Source of the DNA: Planctomycetota bacterium
GTDB taxonomy: Bacteria; Planctomycetota; UBA11346
Reading direction: 5' to 3'
NCBI GenBank assembly: GCA_014193115.1
Contig: BJHQ01000007.1
Span: forward strand, 62,001 to 126,000
Length of the DNA stretch: 64,000 nucleotides
Positions 9,281 to 17,992 of the stretch are shown one piece after another. Below the pieces are notes generated by a model. It did no database searches, was not told where the DNA came from, and was given only the letters and a program-made list of their open reading frames with translations. The position numbers and the translations under genes are program-made. Position 1 is the stretch's first letter. Every line of letters starts with the position of its first letter.

Positions 9281-10624
9281 TCAGGCCTGCTTACCGACCT
9301 CAGCTACGTCATCAGCGTCGGCGATGCCGTGCTTCCGCTGGAACCGCGCCCAAGCGGCGCAGAGCAGCGGCACGACCAGGGCGGTGACCAGGATCGCCAC
9401 GGTGATCTGGGCCTGGGCAACGATGGCGATGTCCTTGAATGCTTTCGCGGTATCGGGGGAGAGCGCGCCACCGGCCGCTGCGCCAGCTGCCGCAGAGGCC
9501 ACGATTCCCGGCACCAGGGCGGCGTTGCCAGCCACGGTGCCGGCGGCGAACGCGCTGATGGTGTTGCGGAAACCAAAGGCCAACCCGACCAAGCGCAAGG
9601 ACAGCATGCAGGCGGGCACGGTGAGCAGGATGGTCATGGCTGCCAAGGCCAGACCGGCGAGCAGCACGTCGGTCTTGAGGAAGACGGCGAAGGTCATGCC
9701 CGCACCAAGGGCAAAGGCGAAGAACGGGATGAGCAGGGTTTCGCCGGGGGCGAGGAACGCGCGGATCTCCTCATCCAGGTTTCCCAGGATCATGCCGATA
9801 ACGATGGGCAGCAGCACGGCCAGGAAAACCACGAGCGGGAAATTGGTGCCGAGGATGCCGAGGGCGAGCAGGGTCAGGAAAGGTCCGTCATTGAATGACA
9901 GGACCGAAATCGCGCCGACATCGGATCGGCTGCCGAATTGCCTGGTCAACGCGACGAACATGCCGCCATTCTCGTTGGTCAGGGCAGCGATGATCGCAAC
10001 CGTGCTCAGCCCGAGGAATCCACCAGTCGGGTCGAGGCTGCCAAGTCCCCAGCCGACGCCCAGCCCGACCAGGAATTTGGTGCCGGTCAGAGCAAAACCC
10101 TTGGCGAGGGCACGTCCGCCGACCTGCAGATTCATCTGGCTTCCGACGATGAACAGGAACAGGGCGATCAGGGGCAGAGCGCTGACCTTGAACAAGGCTT
10201 CCGTGAAACCACCGATCTTGAGCATCTCAAAATACGGATGCTTGGGATCGGTCACCTGCACGGCAACCGGGGCATCGCTGAAGAGGGATTTCTTGACCAC
10301 AGCCAGATCCTGATCGCCCGTGGCGGTCGTGATCGAACCGGTCGCTGTGCCCAGCCATTTCTTGACCTCCACCGGTTTGCCGTCGATGGCGACGGTGCCA
10401 CCGCCCAGCCGGTCCAGGCGGTCCACGGTGATCGCTTCGACCACGGGTGGCTGATCGGGTTTGCGGGCGTCGGTGTAGCCGACCGGCGTCGCCTTCAGGA
10501 AATACAAAGTCTGCTGCACGATCGGCAGCCGGGCCTGATCGATGGTATTGATCAACGTCCCGAGGAGCAGCGGGATGACCATCAAACCAGCGGGGAAACG
10601 TTGGATCAGCTGGAGCAGACGCAT
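9281..10624 (-). CDS. 2-keto-3-deoxygluconate permease (KdgT family) with a lumenal insert
   Basis: An inner-membrane proton symporter family importing 2-keto-3-deoxygluconate (KDG), the product of uronate and pectin/alginate breakdown. The N-terminus (IQRFPAGLMVIPLLLGTLINT) and the motifs STVAIIAALTNENGGMF, GNLDEEIRAFL and TLLIPFFAFALG match KdgT closely, and about ten hydrophobic segments are visible. At 447 residues it is longer than the roughly 330 of enterobacterial KdgT. The excess is mostly a hydrophilic block at residues about 32-120, between the first and second membrane segments, that I do not recognise. It lies next to a LarA-like gene in the same direction (7-base gap), so the two are probably co-transcribed. 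Confidence 0.85.
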   Translation of the reverse strand: MRLLQLIQRFPAGLMVIPLLLGTLINTIDQARLPIVQQTLYFLKATPVGYTDARKPDQPPVVEAITVDRLDRLGGGTVAIDGKPVEVKKWLGTATGSITTATGDQDLAVVKKSLFSDAPVAVQVTDPKHPYFEMLKIGGFTEALFKVSALPLIALFLFIVGSQMNLQVGGRALAKGFALTGTKFLVGLGVGWGLGSLDPTGGFLGLSTVAIIAALTNENGGMFVALTRQFGSRSDVGAISVLSFNDGPFLTLLALGILGTNFPLVVFLAVLLPIVIGMILGNLDEEIRAFLAPGETLLIPFFAFALGAGMTFAVFLKTDVLLAGLALAAMTILLTVPACMLSLRLVGLAFGFRNTISAFAAGTVAGNAALVPGIVASAAAGAAAGGALSPDTAKAFKDIAIVAQAQITVAILVTALVVPLLCAAWARFQRKHGIADADDVAEVGKQA

Positions 10625-10631
10625 GCGGTTC

Positions 10632-11894
10632 CTAGATCAGGCTGCCATCGGCAGCGAAGGTGAGGGGCTGGGCTTCGCCGACCAGTTCGATGCCATCCCG
10701 CCCAGCAAGCGCAGGGACGAGCGCTTCGCTGACCTGGAATTCATCCAGGTGCAGGGTGTCGGCCAGACGGATGACGGTGGCTTCGTGGGGAGCGTGGCCC
10801 GGCACCAGATACTCCAGGGCCGACACAATCGCGTCGCGATCAGTTTCCATCACCGGAGGCATGGCGCCGTTTTTCGGGCATTGGCCGGTGATGACGTTGA
10901 CCCGGGTGCTCACCGGATCGACCGCGTCGGCCAGCCGCCGGGTGATCAGATCGCACAGGCCCATGCCGATGGCATTGCCGTGGGTGCCTTCGGTCAGGCC
11001 GAGACCGACGATGATGTGGATGCGCGGCCGATCGAAGGCGGCGAAATCGACCAGCTGGACCCGGCCAATGACGTTGGTGTCCATGCCGGTGCCGCTGACA
11101 TCCTTGCCGATCCGCTCGCAGATCAGCAGGTCCAAATCATCCACCGGCAGCTTCGGCGACCACGATCTGACCCGGTCGAGCAGCTTGGCTTCGTCGGCTT
11201 CCAAGGTCTGCGGCGCCAAGGCGACGATGTCGGTGGTGGCATGGCAGGCGTCTTCGAGGATCGCCACGCCGGCGACCACCGGCGCCTTGGCCAGCACCAC
11301 CCGGCCGATGCCGGGCATGAAATCGGACAGGCCGCGGGCTCCGATCTTGTGGATGGCGAAGGCCTGGGCCTGCTTGCCGGTGCCGATCGCCAGCATCTTC
11401 ATCAGGCCGGATTCGACGTGACCGCGGAAATTGGTGTGCGGTTTCACCCGGTTCACGACGATGATCGCATCGGCGCCGGCGGCGTGCTTATCCAGATAGA
11501 CCGGCAGACCTTCGGCGCTGCGACCGAGTTCGACCACGTCCATCGACGAGCGGATCGGGCAGCCCATGGACCGCTCATCGATGCCGAGGCCGGCGAGCAG
11601 CGCCGCCTGACCTTCGGCGGTGGCGCCGCCGTGGCTGCCCATGGCGGGGAAGATGAACGGCGTGGCGCCCAGGAATTTGACGTGATCGACGGTTGCCTGC
11701 ATCACCAGATCATAATTGGCGATGCCGCGGCTGCCGGCACCGATAGCGACGCTGTGGCCCGGACGGATCCGTTGCGCCAGCCCCAATCCGGCCAGTTGAG
11801 CCCGGGTCAGTTCGCTGATGGTTCCATGGGCCAGCGGCGCCCGGTACAGGCGCTGCCGGCAGGTCAGCATGCGGGGAAGGCGATGGGCGGTCAT
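10632..11894 (-). CDS. LarA-like (lactate racemase N-terminal domain, DUF2088) protein
   Basis: Resembles the nickel-pincer-dependent lactate racemase family: IRPGHSVAIGAGSRGIAN, FPAMGSHGGATAEGQ, IIVVNRVKPHTNFRGHVESG and MLAIGTGK are typical of the N-terminal LarA domain, with a shorter, divergent C-terminal half. LarA relatives racemise or epimerise several 2-hydroxy acids, so an aldonate or other hydroxy acid is a fair guess given the neighbouring KDG permease. The frame could start at 11987, but residues 1-31 there look non-conserved, so I prefer the ATG at 11894 (MTAHRLPRM). It is divergent from an AraC regulator. A 7-bp inverted pair (AGGTCGA at 11902, TCGACCT at 11936) lies in the shared upstream region. 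Confidence 0.7.
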   Translation of the reverse strand: MTAHRLPRMLTCRQRLYRAPLAHGTISELTRAQLAGLGLAQRIRPGHSVAIGAGSRGIANYDLVMQATVDHVKFLGATPFIFPAMGSHGGATAEGQAALLAGLGIDERSMGCPIRSSMDVVELGRSAEGLPVYLDKHAAGADAIIVVNRVKPHTNFRGHVESGLMKMLAIGTGKQAQAFAIHKIGARGLSDFMPGIGRVVLAKAPVVAGVAILEDACHATTDIVALAPQTLEADEAKLLDRVRSWSPKLPVDDLDLLICERIGKDVSGTGMDTNVIGRVQLVDFAAFDRPRIHIIVGLGLTEGTHGNAIGMGLCDLITRRLADAVDPVSTRVNVITGQCPKNGAMPPVMETDRDAIVSALEYLVPGHAPHEATVIRLADTLHLDEFQVSEALVPALAGRDGIELVGEAQPLTFAADGSLI

Positions 11895-12059
11895 CTGGAG
11901 CAGGTCGACGGTCGGGCGCGGGCACCATGCAACGCTCGACCTGACTCGCAAGCTGGTCGTTTGAGCCACGTCGAGGCTGTCACGCACCCCCGGTTCGGTT
12001 ACAAAGACAAAGGCATCTCAGGCCATCCACGGCCGCCAGCCGGCAGAGGCGCATCCGCG

Positions 12060-12941
12060 ATGGCCGAGGGCCAGTTCCGCTCCCATACCCAAAGTCTCCG
12101 CCGCCCAGCAGGTGGTCGCGAGGCCCTGCCATGGCGGATCCGCTACGATGTCCTGGATATCGCTGAGCGTGCCGGTCCGCACCAAGCCCGCCCGCACCAG
12201 CATGGCGACTACGAGATCATCGTCGCTCTGATCGGCGGCTACCGCTGTTTCCTCAACCAGGTCGAACTCAACATCGCACCAGGCGACCTGATCGCGATCA
12301 AACCAGGCGATTGGCACCAGGACCATTGCCTGGCCAGCGTCCGTTTCGCCGCCCTGCGTTTCACCGCCTTGCCTCGCCAAGATCACGACACCAGCGCGAT
12401 GCTGCTCCGTCACGATCTGAATCCACTGGCCCAGGTGATCGCCCCGGCCGGCGAACGTCTGCTCGCGATCCTCGACGATGTGCGTGCGGCCCAGGAGCAT
12501 CCTGGACCATTCGCTGCCGGCATCCTCGACTGCCTGACTCTGCGTTTCGTGTGGGAGATGCTCCGCCGGTTTCCGGTGGCCTGCATCGCCGAGGATCTGG
12601 CCACCGAGGCCGACATCGCCGGCGATGGCCAGGCGATCACCAAGCTGATCGATGAACGTCTCGACGATCCCCCGACGCCTGCGGAATTGGCTGCGGCCCT
12701 CGGGATCAGCCCGCGCACCTTGACTGCACGATGCCGCGCCGCCTTCGCCGAATCGCCTGCGCGGTTCATCCTCCGCCGCCGCCTGGAACGGGCCCGCGAG
12801 GACATCATCCAAACCGGCATGCCGGTGGTCGATGCTGCGAAATCCTGGGGATTCCACGATCCCTTCCATTTCAGCCGGGCCTATAAACGGTGCTTCGGCG
12901 TTCCCCCGACCAGGCACCGCATCGGCGGCCAGGGACCTTGA
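12060..12941 (+). CDS. AraC-family transcriptional regulator
   Basis: A 293-residue protein with an N-terminal cupin-like sensor domain (HQHGDYEIIVALIGGYRCFL, then APGDLIAIKPGDWHQD) and a C-terminal pair of helix-turn-helix motifs (PAELAAALGISPRTLTARC near residue 203, and the family signature AKSWGFHDPFHFSRAYKRCFG near 257). It probably senses a small sugar-like ligand and activates neighbours. The open frame runs back to 10542, but that part is antisense to the LarA-like gene, so the start is taken at ATG 12060. It sits between the divergent LarA/KDG-permease pair and the two downstream Gfo/Idh/MocA genes, which are its likely targets. Confidence 0.85.
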   Translation: MAEGQFRSHTQSLRRPAGGREALPWRIRYDVLDIAERAGPHQARPHQHGDYEIIVALIGGYRCFLNQVELNIAPGDLIAIKPGDWHQDHCLASVRFAALRFTALPRQDHDTSAMLLRHDLNPLAQVIAPAGERLLAILDDVRAAQEHPGPFAAGILDCLTLRFVWEMLRRFPVACIAEDLATEADIAGDGQAITKLIDERLDDPPTPAELAAALGISPRTLTARCRAAFAESPARFILRRRLERAREDIIQTGMPVVDAAKSWGFHDPFHFSRAYKRCFGVPPTRHRIGGQGP

Positions 12942-13081
12942 GCCAGGCAACATCGAGCGGTTCTTCTGAATTGCCGGAAATGGCATCCCTGACGCCGCCT
13001 TGTCCATGGCGTCGCCGGGGATGGCGGCGATAGGATGACGGCTGCGGATCGATCCACGTTCCGTTCCAGGAATCTCCCTCC

Positions 13082-14152
13082 ATGAGCCATCCCCAACCCC
13101 TCCGCATCGGCGTCATCGGCGCCGGCGGAATCATGCGCGCCGCCCATCTGCCGGGTTGGCAACAGGTTCCTGGCGCGCGGATCGTCGCGGTCTGCGATCT
13201 CGACCGTGGCACCGCCGAACGCTTCGCCACCGAATCAGCCGTACCGGCAGATAAAATCTATAGCGATGTCCAGGCCATGCTCGACGGCAATGAACTGGAC
13301 GCCGTCGACATCTGCACCCCGAATCGGGCCCACACTCCGCAGGTGCTGGCGGCGCTGGAACGCGGACTTCACGTGCTGTGCGAAAAACCATTGGCTACCA
13401 CCACCGCCGAGGTCCGCCAGATGCAGGCCGCTGCCGCGTCGGCGAAGAAAATCCTGATGACGGCCCAGAACCACCGGTTCAGCGCGATCAGCCGTGGCAT
13501 CCGCAAATTCGTCGAGACGGACGGCCTGGGCGAAGTCTACCACGCGCGGATCCACGCTGTGCGCCGCAACTGGCTGCCGGTGAAGCCGACCTTCATCGTC
13601 GATGCCATCAGCGGCGGCGGGCCGTGCATGGACATCGGCGTGCATGCCCTGGACCTCGGCCTGTGGCTGATGGGCTTCCCCGACCCGGTGCGGGTCAGCG
13701 GCACCACCAAGGTCAACTTCGCCAAAGGCCATGGCATTCCAGGCGGCTGGGGTGAATGGGATCGCAACCGTTTCGACGTTGAAGATTTCGCCTCCGGTTT
13801 CGTGCATTTCGCCAACGGCGCCACGCTGGTCCTGGAAGCCAGCTGGTTGCAGCACCAGTTGGAAAAGGAGGACTTCAGTGCCCAACTGTTCGGACGCAAA
13901 GCGATGGTGAAATGGCCGTCGGGCGATCTGGCAACCGTCATCGGCGGCAGCCTGATCGACGCCAAGGTACAGGAGGTCTCTGGACTGAAGCCATCGCACC
14001 AGGAAGAAATCTTCGCCTTCGTCGATGCCATCCGCAGCGGCAAACCATCGCCGGTACCGGTGGAACAGACCCTGAAGGTCATCGCGATTCTTGAAGCCAT
14101 CGTCGAATCCGGCCGCCAAGGTCGCGAAATCGTTCTTCCCACAGCCAACTGA
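13082..14152 (+). CDS. Gfo/Idh/MocA family oxidoreductase
   Basis: A 356-residue NAD(P)-dependent sugar or sugar-acid dehydrogenase-like protein. The N-terminal Rossmann fold starts IGVIGAGGIMRAAHL. The family motif CEKPLATT is at residues about 100-107, with its Lys in the catalytic EKP. GGGPCMDIGVHALDL carries the second catalytic region (D...H). The substrate cannot be assigned. It is followed by a second member of the same family after 11 bases, so an operon is likely; GAAGGAACC before the next ATG is a good ribosome site. Confidence 0.9.
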   Translation: MSHPQPLRIGVIGAGGIMRAAHLPGWQQVPGARIVAVCDLDRGTAERFATESAVPADKIYSDVQAMLDGNELDAVDICTPNRAHTPQVLAALERGLHVLCEKPLATTTAEVRQMQAAAASAKKILMTAQNHRFSAISRGIRKFVETDGLGEVYHARIHAVRRNWLPVKPTFIVDAISGGGPCMDIGVHALDLGLWLMGFPDPVRVSGTTKVNFAKGHGIPGGWGEWDRNRFDVEDFASGFVHFANGATLVLEASWLQHQLEKEDFSAQLFGRKAMVKWPSGDLATVIGGSLIDAKVQEVSGLKPSHQEEIFAFVDAIRSGKPSPVPVEQTLKVIAILEAIVESGRQGREIVLPTAN

Positions 14153-14163
14153 AGGAACCATCC

Positions 14164-15162
14164 ATGCCGATCAACATCGCGGTGATCTCCACCGCCCATA
14201 TCCACACCAAGAGTTTCCTGGAAAACCTCGGCAAAGGCGCCGATAGCCGGGCCGCCTACGTCATCTGGGATGACGTGGCGGATCGCGGCAAACGCTATGC
14301 CGAGCAGTTCAAAAGCCGGTTCGAGCCGAACCTGGCGACCGTGCTCGCCGATCCCCAGGTCCACGGGTTCCTGATCTGCGCTGAGAACACCCGGCACCTG
14401 CCGCTGCTCGAACGCCTGATCCCCTGCGGCAAGCCGATCTTCTGCGAAAAACCCTTGGCCACCACGGCCAGCGACATCGCCGCCATCCGCCGCCTGATCG
14501 CAGCGACACCAGCACCGCTGTTCTGCGGCTATTTCCAGCCGTTCGGCGGTCGCAACCGGGCGGTGGCGAGGATGCTCGCCCAGGGCGAATTGGGCAAGGT
14601 GACCCACGTCCGCTTCCGCAACGCCCACCACGCCGCCTATGGCCGTTGGTTCGACAACCCCGACCTGGCCTGGTTCACCAAACCGGAATTATCCGGCGGC
14701 GGCGCCTTCATGGACATGGGCACCCACGCGGTGCATCTGCTGCGCAGCCTGTTCGGTCCGGTGCGGCGGGTCAGCGCCACCATCGCCAATACCTGCGGCG
14801 CCTATCCTGCGGTCGATGACTGGGGCATCGCCCAGCTCGATTTCGTCAGCGGCGTACGCGGAACCGTCGAGGCCGCCTGGGTCCAGCAGGGCGGACCTGG
14901 CGGGCTGGAGATCAACGGCTCTGGCGGCGCAGTCTGGGAGTGGCCCGGAATCGGGCTGGTCACCGGCAAACCGGGCTCGGCTGTGCAGACGGTGAATGCC
15001 CTCGACGAACAACCGAAGCAGGTCGATCGTTTGGTGGCGATCATCCAAGGCAAGATTGCCGAGAACGACCTGCGCGCCGATCTCGAAGCCTGCATGGATT
15101 CGGTGCTGATCATGGAGGCCTGTTACCGCGCCAGCGCCGAACAGCGCAGCATCGATCTGTAG
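14164..15162 (+). CDS. Gfo/Idh/MocA family oxidoreductase (second copy)
   Basis: A 332-residue paralogue of the preceding gene, with much sequence change. It has the EKP motif (FCEKPLATTASD, residues about 94-105) and GGGAFMDMGTHAVHLL. The N-terminal nucleotide-binding segment is IAVISTAHIHTKSFL, which lacks the usual GxGxxG glycines seen in its neighbour, so its cofactor use may differ or it may act as a partner subunit. It starts at ATG 14164 with GAAGGAACC upstream. The gene ends just before the palindromic repeat array. Confidence 0.85.
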   Translation: MPINIAVISTAHIHTKSFLENLGKGADSRAAYVIWDDVADRGKRYAEQFKSRFEPNLATVLADPQVHGFLICAENTRHLPLLERLIPCGKPIFCEKPLATTASDIAAIRRLIAATPAPLFCGYFQPFGGRNRAVARMLAQGELGKVTHVRFRNAHHAAYGRWFDNPDLAWFTKPELSGGGAFMDMGTHAVHLLRSLFGPVRRVSATIANTCGAYPAVDDWGIAQLDFVSGVRGTVEAAWVQQGGPGGLEINGSGGAVWEWPGIGLVTGKPGSAVQTVNALDEQPKQVDRLVAIIQGKIAENDLRADLEACMDSVLIMEACYRASAEQRSIDL

Positions 15163-15189
15163 TCTTCCTGCGACGAACTCCGTGCCTGA

Positions 15190-15776
15190 ATGGTCGGAGT
15201 GCGGACAATCTCGGAGCGCCGCACTCCGTGCGGCTGGTGAATCGTCGCTGGTCCGGCCCAGTTATCCTTGCTGGATCACATCTGATTGCCGATTGGCCGC
15301 ACGGAGTGCGGCGCTCCGAGCGGTCATAACGATGTGATGGAACGCGACGTGCGTGAAACTCTGAGCACCGCACTCCGTGCGGCTGGTGAATCGTCGCTGG
15401 TCCGGCCCAGTTTTCCTTGCTTGATCACATCTGATTACCGATTGGCAGCACGGAGTGCGGCGCTCCGTGCGGTAATATCAATACGATGGAACGCGGAGTG
15501 CCGCACTCCGTGCGGAGAAAACTCGGAGTACCGCACTCCGTGCGGACAATCTCGGAGCGCCGCACTCCGTGCGGCTGGTGAATCGTCGCTGGTCCGGCCC
15601 AGTTATCCTTGCTGGATCACATCTGATTGCGGATTGGCCGCACGGAGTGCGGCGCTCCGTGCGGTCATAACGATGTGATGGAACGCGACGTGCCGCACTC
15701 CGCGCGGTGAAACTCGGAGCATCGCACTCCGTTCGGCTGGTGAATCGTCGCTGGTCCGGCCCAGTTATCCTTGTGG
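15190..15776. repeat. Array of nested palindromic repeats (about 3.5 units)
   Basis: A unit of roughly 150-190 bases occurs three times plus a truncated fourth copy (units begin near 15231, 15380, 15572 and 15735). The core starts GGCTGGTGAATCGTCGCTGG. Two units have perfect 22-bp inverted arms: 15212-15233 with 15297-15318, and 15553-15574 with 15638-15659, each enclosing exactly 63 bases. Each arm contains CCGCACTCCGTGCGG, itself a 6-bp stem with a 3-base loop. Two extra copies of this 15-mer stand alone at 15501 and 15531. The fourth copy is cut close to the end of the PA14 gene. An open frame across the array (15286-15678) is repeat-derived and not a gene. Confidence 0.9.
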
Positions 15777-15785
15777 CCTACACGA

Positions 15786-16685
15786 TCACTTCACCAACCC
15801 CGCAGCCTTGGCCTCAGCGATCGGCTTGACCTTGGCGAGTTCGCTCGTCAGCGAATACAGCACGCTCCCTGGCAGGGGTTTCTCTTCGCCGCCGTCCTTC
15901 GACCAGGTGAACTCAAGACCGGCTCCACCGCCACCTTGGTAGAACTGCACGCGGATCGGATAGTAACCGACATCCAGGGTCAGGATCTCCTCCTTCCTCT
16001 GCATCCCATGCATGCCGCCATTGTCGATGAGCAACGCGGCGCCGATGTACAGGAAACTTCCATCGTCGCTGTTCAGCGCGAACTTGTAGCTGCCCTTGCT
16101 TTCAATCTTGAGATAACCCTGGAAATCCAGAGTGTAATTCTCTTCCCCTGGGCGAGGTTCCATGTCGACAGCAAGGGCTTTCCCAAGATAGATCGGATTG
16201 GCCGAGATGGTCGCGGTGTTGGGCTGGACCACATTCGGATCGTTGTAGACCGCGCAAATCAGTCCGCTATCCAAGCTCGCGGCGGGAATCGCCACCGGTT
16301 TGAAGGCCTCGCTGCGGACCTGGACCTTGAGATCGACGATCCGCTGGTTTGCGGCCTCGATTTTCGCGACCATGTCGTGCAGGCCTTTGTCGCGTTCGAG
16401 CTTGGCCAGGGTCAACAGGATTTCGGACCGGATGTCTGCGACCTGCTTGTTGATGGCCTCGATCTTGGCCAGCAGATCGGGAATGCCGCGGTCGTTTTCG
16501 GCCTTGGTCTGAGCTGCCTGGATTTCGTCACGGATGGTCGCGACCTTGGTGGTCCAGTCGGCGATGGCGGCTTCCTGCTTCGCCAATTCGGCTGCGATGG
16601 GACTCTGGACCACCGGTGCCGGATCGGCCGCCAACAGGCAAGCGAAACAGAGCGAGGGAATCAGGGCGGAGTGAAGGTGATGCAT
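15786..16685 (-). CDS. Secreted PA14-domain protein with coiled coil
   Basis: About 299 residues. A signal peptide (HSALIPSLCFACLLAADP) is followed by a long predicted coiled coil rich in Ala, Lys and Glu (residues about 30-120). The C-terminal half is a PA14-like beta domain, with YLKIESKGSYKFALNSDDG, FLYIGAALLIDNGG and YYPIRVQFYQGGG. PA14 domains bind carbohydrate or act as spacers in glycan-active proteins. The frame begins at 16700, but the ATG at 16685 is preceded by GAGGAACC and leads straight into the signal peptide. Divergent AraC gene at 16847. Confidence 0.8.
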   Translation of the reverse strand: MHHLHSALIPSLCFACLLAADPAPVVQSPIAAELAKQEAAIADWTTKVATIRDEIQAAQTKAENDRGIPDLLAKIEAINKQVADIRSEILLTLAKLERDKGLHDMVAKIEAANQRIVDLKVQVRSEAFKPVAIPAASLDSGLICAVYNDPNVVQPNTATISANPIYLGKALAVDMEPRPGEENYTLDFQGYLKIESKGSYKFALNSDDGSFLYIGAALLIDNGGMHGMQRKEEILTLDVGYYPIRVQFYQGGGGAGLEFTWSKDGGEEKPLPGSVLYSLTSELAKVKPIAEAKAAGLVK

Positions 16686-16846
16686 CGGTTCCTCTGTCAT
16701 TGAGCGGGATTCACCAAGGGAACGGCACGCCCCTGAATCTGTGACAGCCGGTCATCGCGCCTCTCCGGACCGTCCTTCGGACCAAGCCGTGGGAGGCGAG
16801 GCGCAAAACAGGAGAACGATCGCTGATCGAACGCTGGCCTGGCGCG

Positions 16847-17857
16847 GTGCCCGCGGTCATCGCCGTGCTCAACAGCCACTTTCAGCCTACCCAAAGCTGG
16901 CGCGTGTCGGGAACCGGCGGCTTCCATGGCATGATCGACGTACAAGATGAAGCTGTCGTGATCTGCCTGCCAGAAGCGTTCGCCGAAGCCTGGGGACAAT
17001 GCAGTCTGCGACCGCACCACGCGGGTCTGCATCACAGCCACAACGTGGGCGATCGGCGCCGGGGTCGCACCGACTGGTTCCGCTTCTGGCATGTGATCAG
17101 GGGGCAGGTCTGCGGCGATTTCGGCACCGGTCAACTTACCGCTGGTGCCGGTACCGGTCTGATCCTGCCACCTGGTCGCGCCTACCTCGCCCATGAGGAG
17201 GACCTCGGTCACGGCCTCGAAATGCTCATCGTGCTCTTCCAGATCGTCGTGCCGTTCGGGGTCGTCAATCCGCTTGCTGGACTGCGCCTACCCACCGTGG
17301 TCGCTGCCACTGATGCGCCGGCGGCGGCGGGGCTCTGCGCCGCAATCTCCGCAGTCAGCCCGGCCTGGGTCGCGAACAACTGGTCGGCCCGCATCGCCAT
17401 CCGGCCGCTGCTCGACCAACTGCTGACTGCGCATCTGGTCGACGGCTTCGCGGCCGGAGCGTGGTCGGCCGCGCCGGGTCTACCGGCGTGGATCGCCGAT
17501 CTGCAGGAACAAGCATTCCGTCGCATCGCTGACCCGACTCTGCAAGCGTCGAACCTGCATGTCCTTGCCGGGTTCAGTCGCGAACACGTCGCGCGCATGT
17601 TGCGCCTCCACCTCGGGACCAGCGCGGCCGGAATGCTGCGCCGACAGCGCATCAAATTGGCGGCCCGTCTGCTGGCCCAAGGCGACGGCGTCAGTGTCAA
17701 TGAGGTCGCAGTCCGGGTCGGTTACCACGACCGCTCGCTATTTTGCCGGCACTTCCGCGCCGAACTCGGCACGCCGCCATCACGTTGGCGTGCCGGAACG
17801 TCTGGTCGCGATCACGGACAACCACAAATGGATCACGGTCGTCCACAACAGGACTGA
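16847..17857 (+). CDS. AraC-family transcriptional regulator
   Basis: 336 residues from the GTG at 16847. It has a cupin-like N-terminal half (FRFWHVIRGQVCGDF, GLILPPGRAYLA) and a C-terminal double helix-turn-helix: SNLHVLAGFSREHVARMLR near residue 237 and NEVAVRVGYHDRSLFCRHFR near 285. The start is uncertain: the frame stays open upstream (a CTG at 16823 would give LIERWPGAVPAVIA...), and a later ATG exists at 16928. It is divergent from the PA14 gene and upstream of an SGNH esterase, both plausible targets. The C-terminal tail after the second HTH is hydrophilic and low complexity. Confidence 0.8.
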   Translation: MPAVIAVLNSHFQPTQSWRVSGTGGFHGMIDVQDEAVVICLPEAFAEAWGQCSLRPHHAGLHHSHNVGDRRRGRTDWFRFWHVIRGQVCGDFGTGQLTAGAGTGLILPPGRAYLAHEEDLGHGLEMLIVLFQIVVPFGVVNPLAGLRLPTVVAATDAPAAAGLCAAISAVSPAWVANNWSARIAIRPLLDQLLTAHLVDGFAAGAWSAAPGLPAWIADLQEQAFRRIADPTLQASNLHVLAGFSREHVARMLRLHLGTSAAGMLRRQRIKLAARLLAQGDGVSVNEVAVRVGYHDRSLFCRHFRAELGTPPSRWRAGTSGRDHGQPQMDHGRPQQD

Positions 17858-17992
17858 TATTGGCTTCGTACAAGGGTGGGAATGCAGAAGAATCGTGCGG
17901 GGCGGGATCGCTCATCCGATCCTTGGGCTCCTGACAACAGAAACCAGCCGCGTTATGAACACGTCATTTTTCCTCAACCAAGGAATACAAAC

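Noticed and set aside
10542..12059. About 500 codons of open frame upstream of the AraC gene at 12060
   Set aside because: It is antisense to the LarA-like and part of the permease gene and has no recognisable sequence; the regulator's conserved part starts after 12060.
15286..15678. 130-codon open frame in the repeat array
   Set aside because: Encodes only repeats of the palindromic unit.
15190..15776. CRISPR-like array
   Set aside because: Repeat spacing is irregular (about 149, 192 and 163 bases), the 'spacers' are themselves repeated, and units are palindromic; no cas genes nearby.
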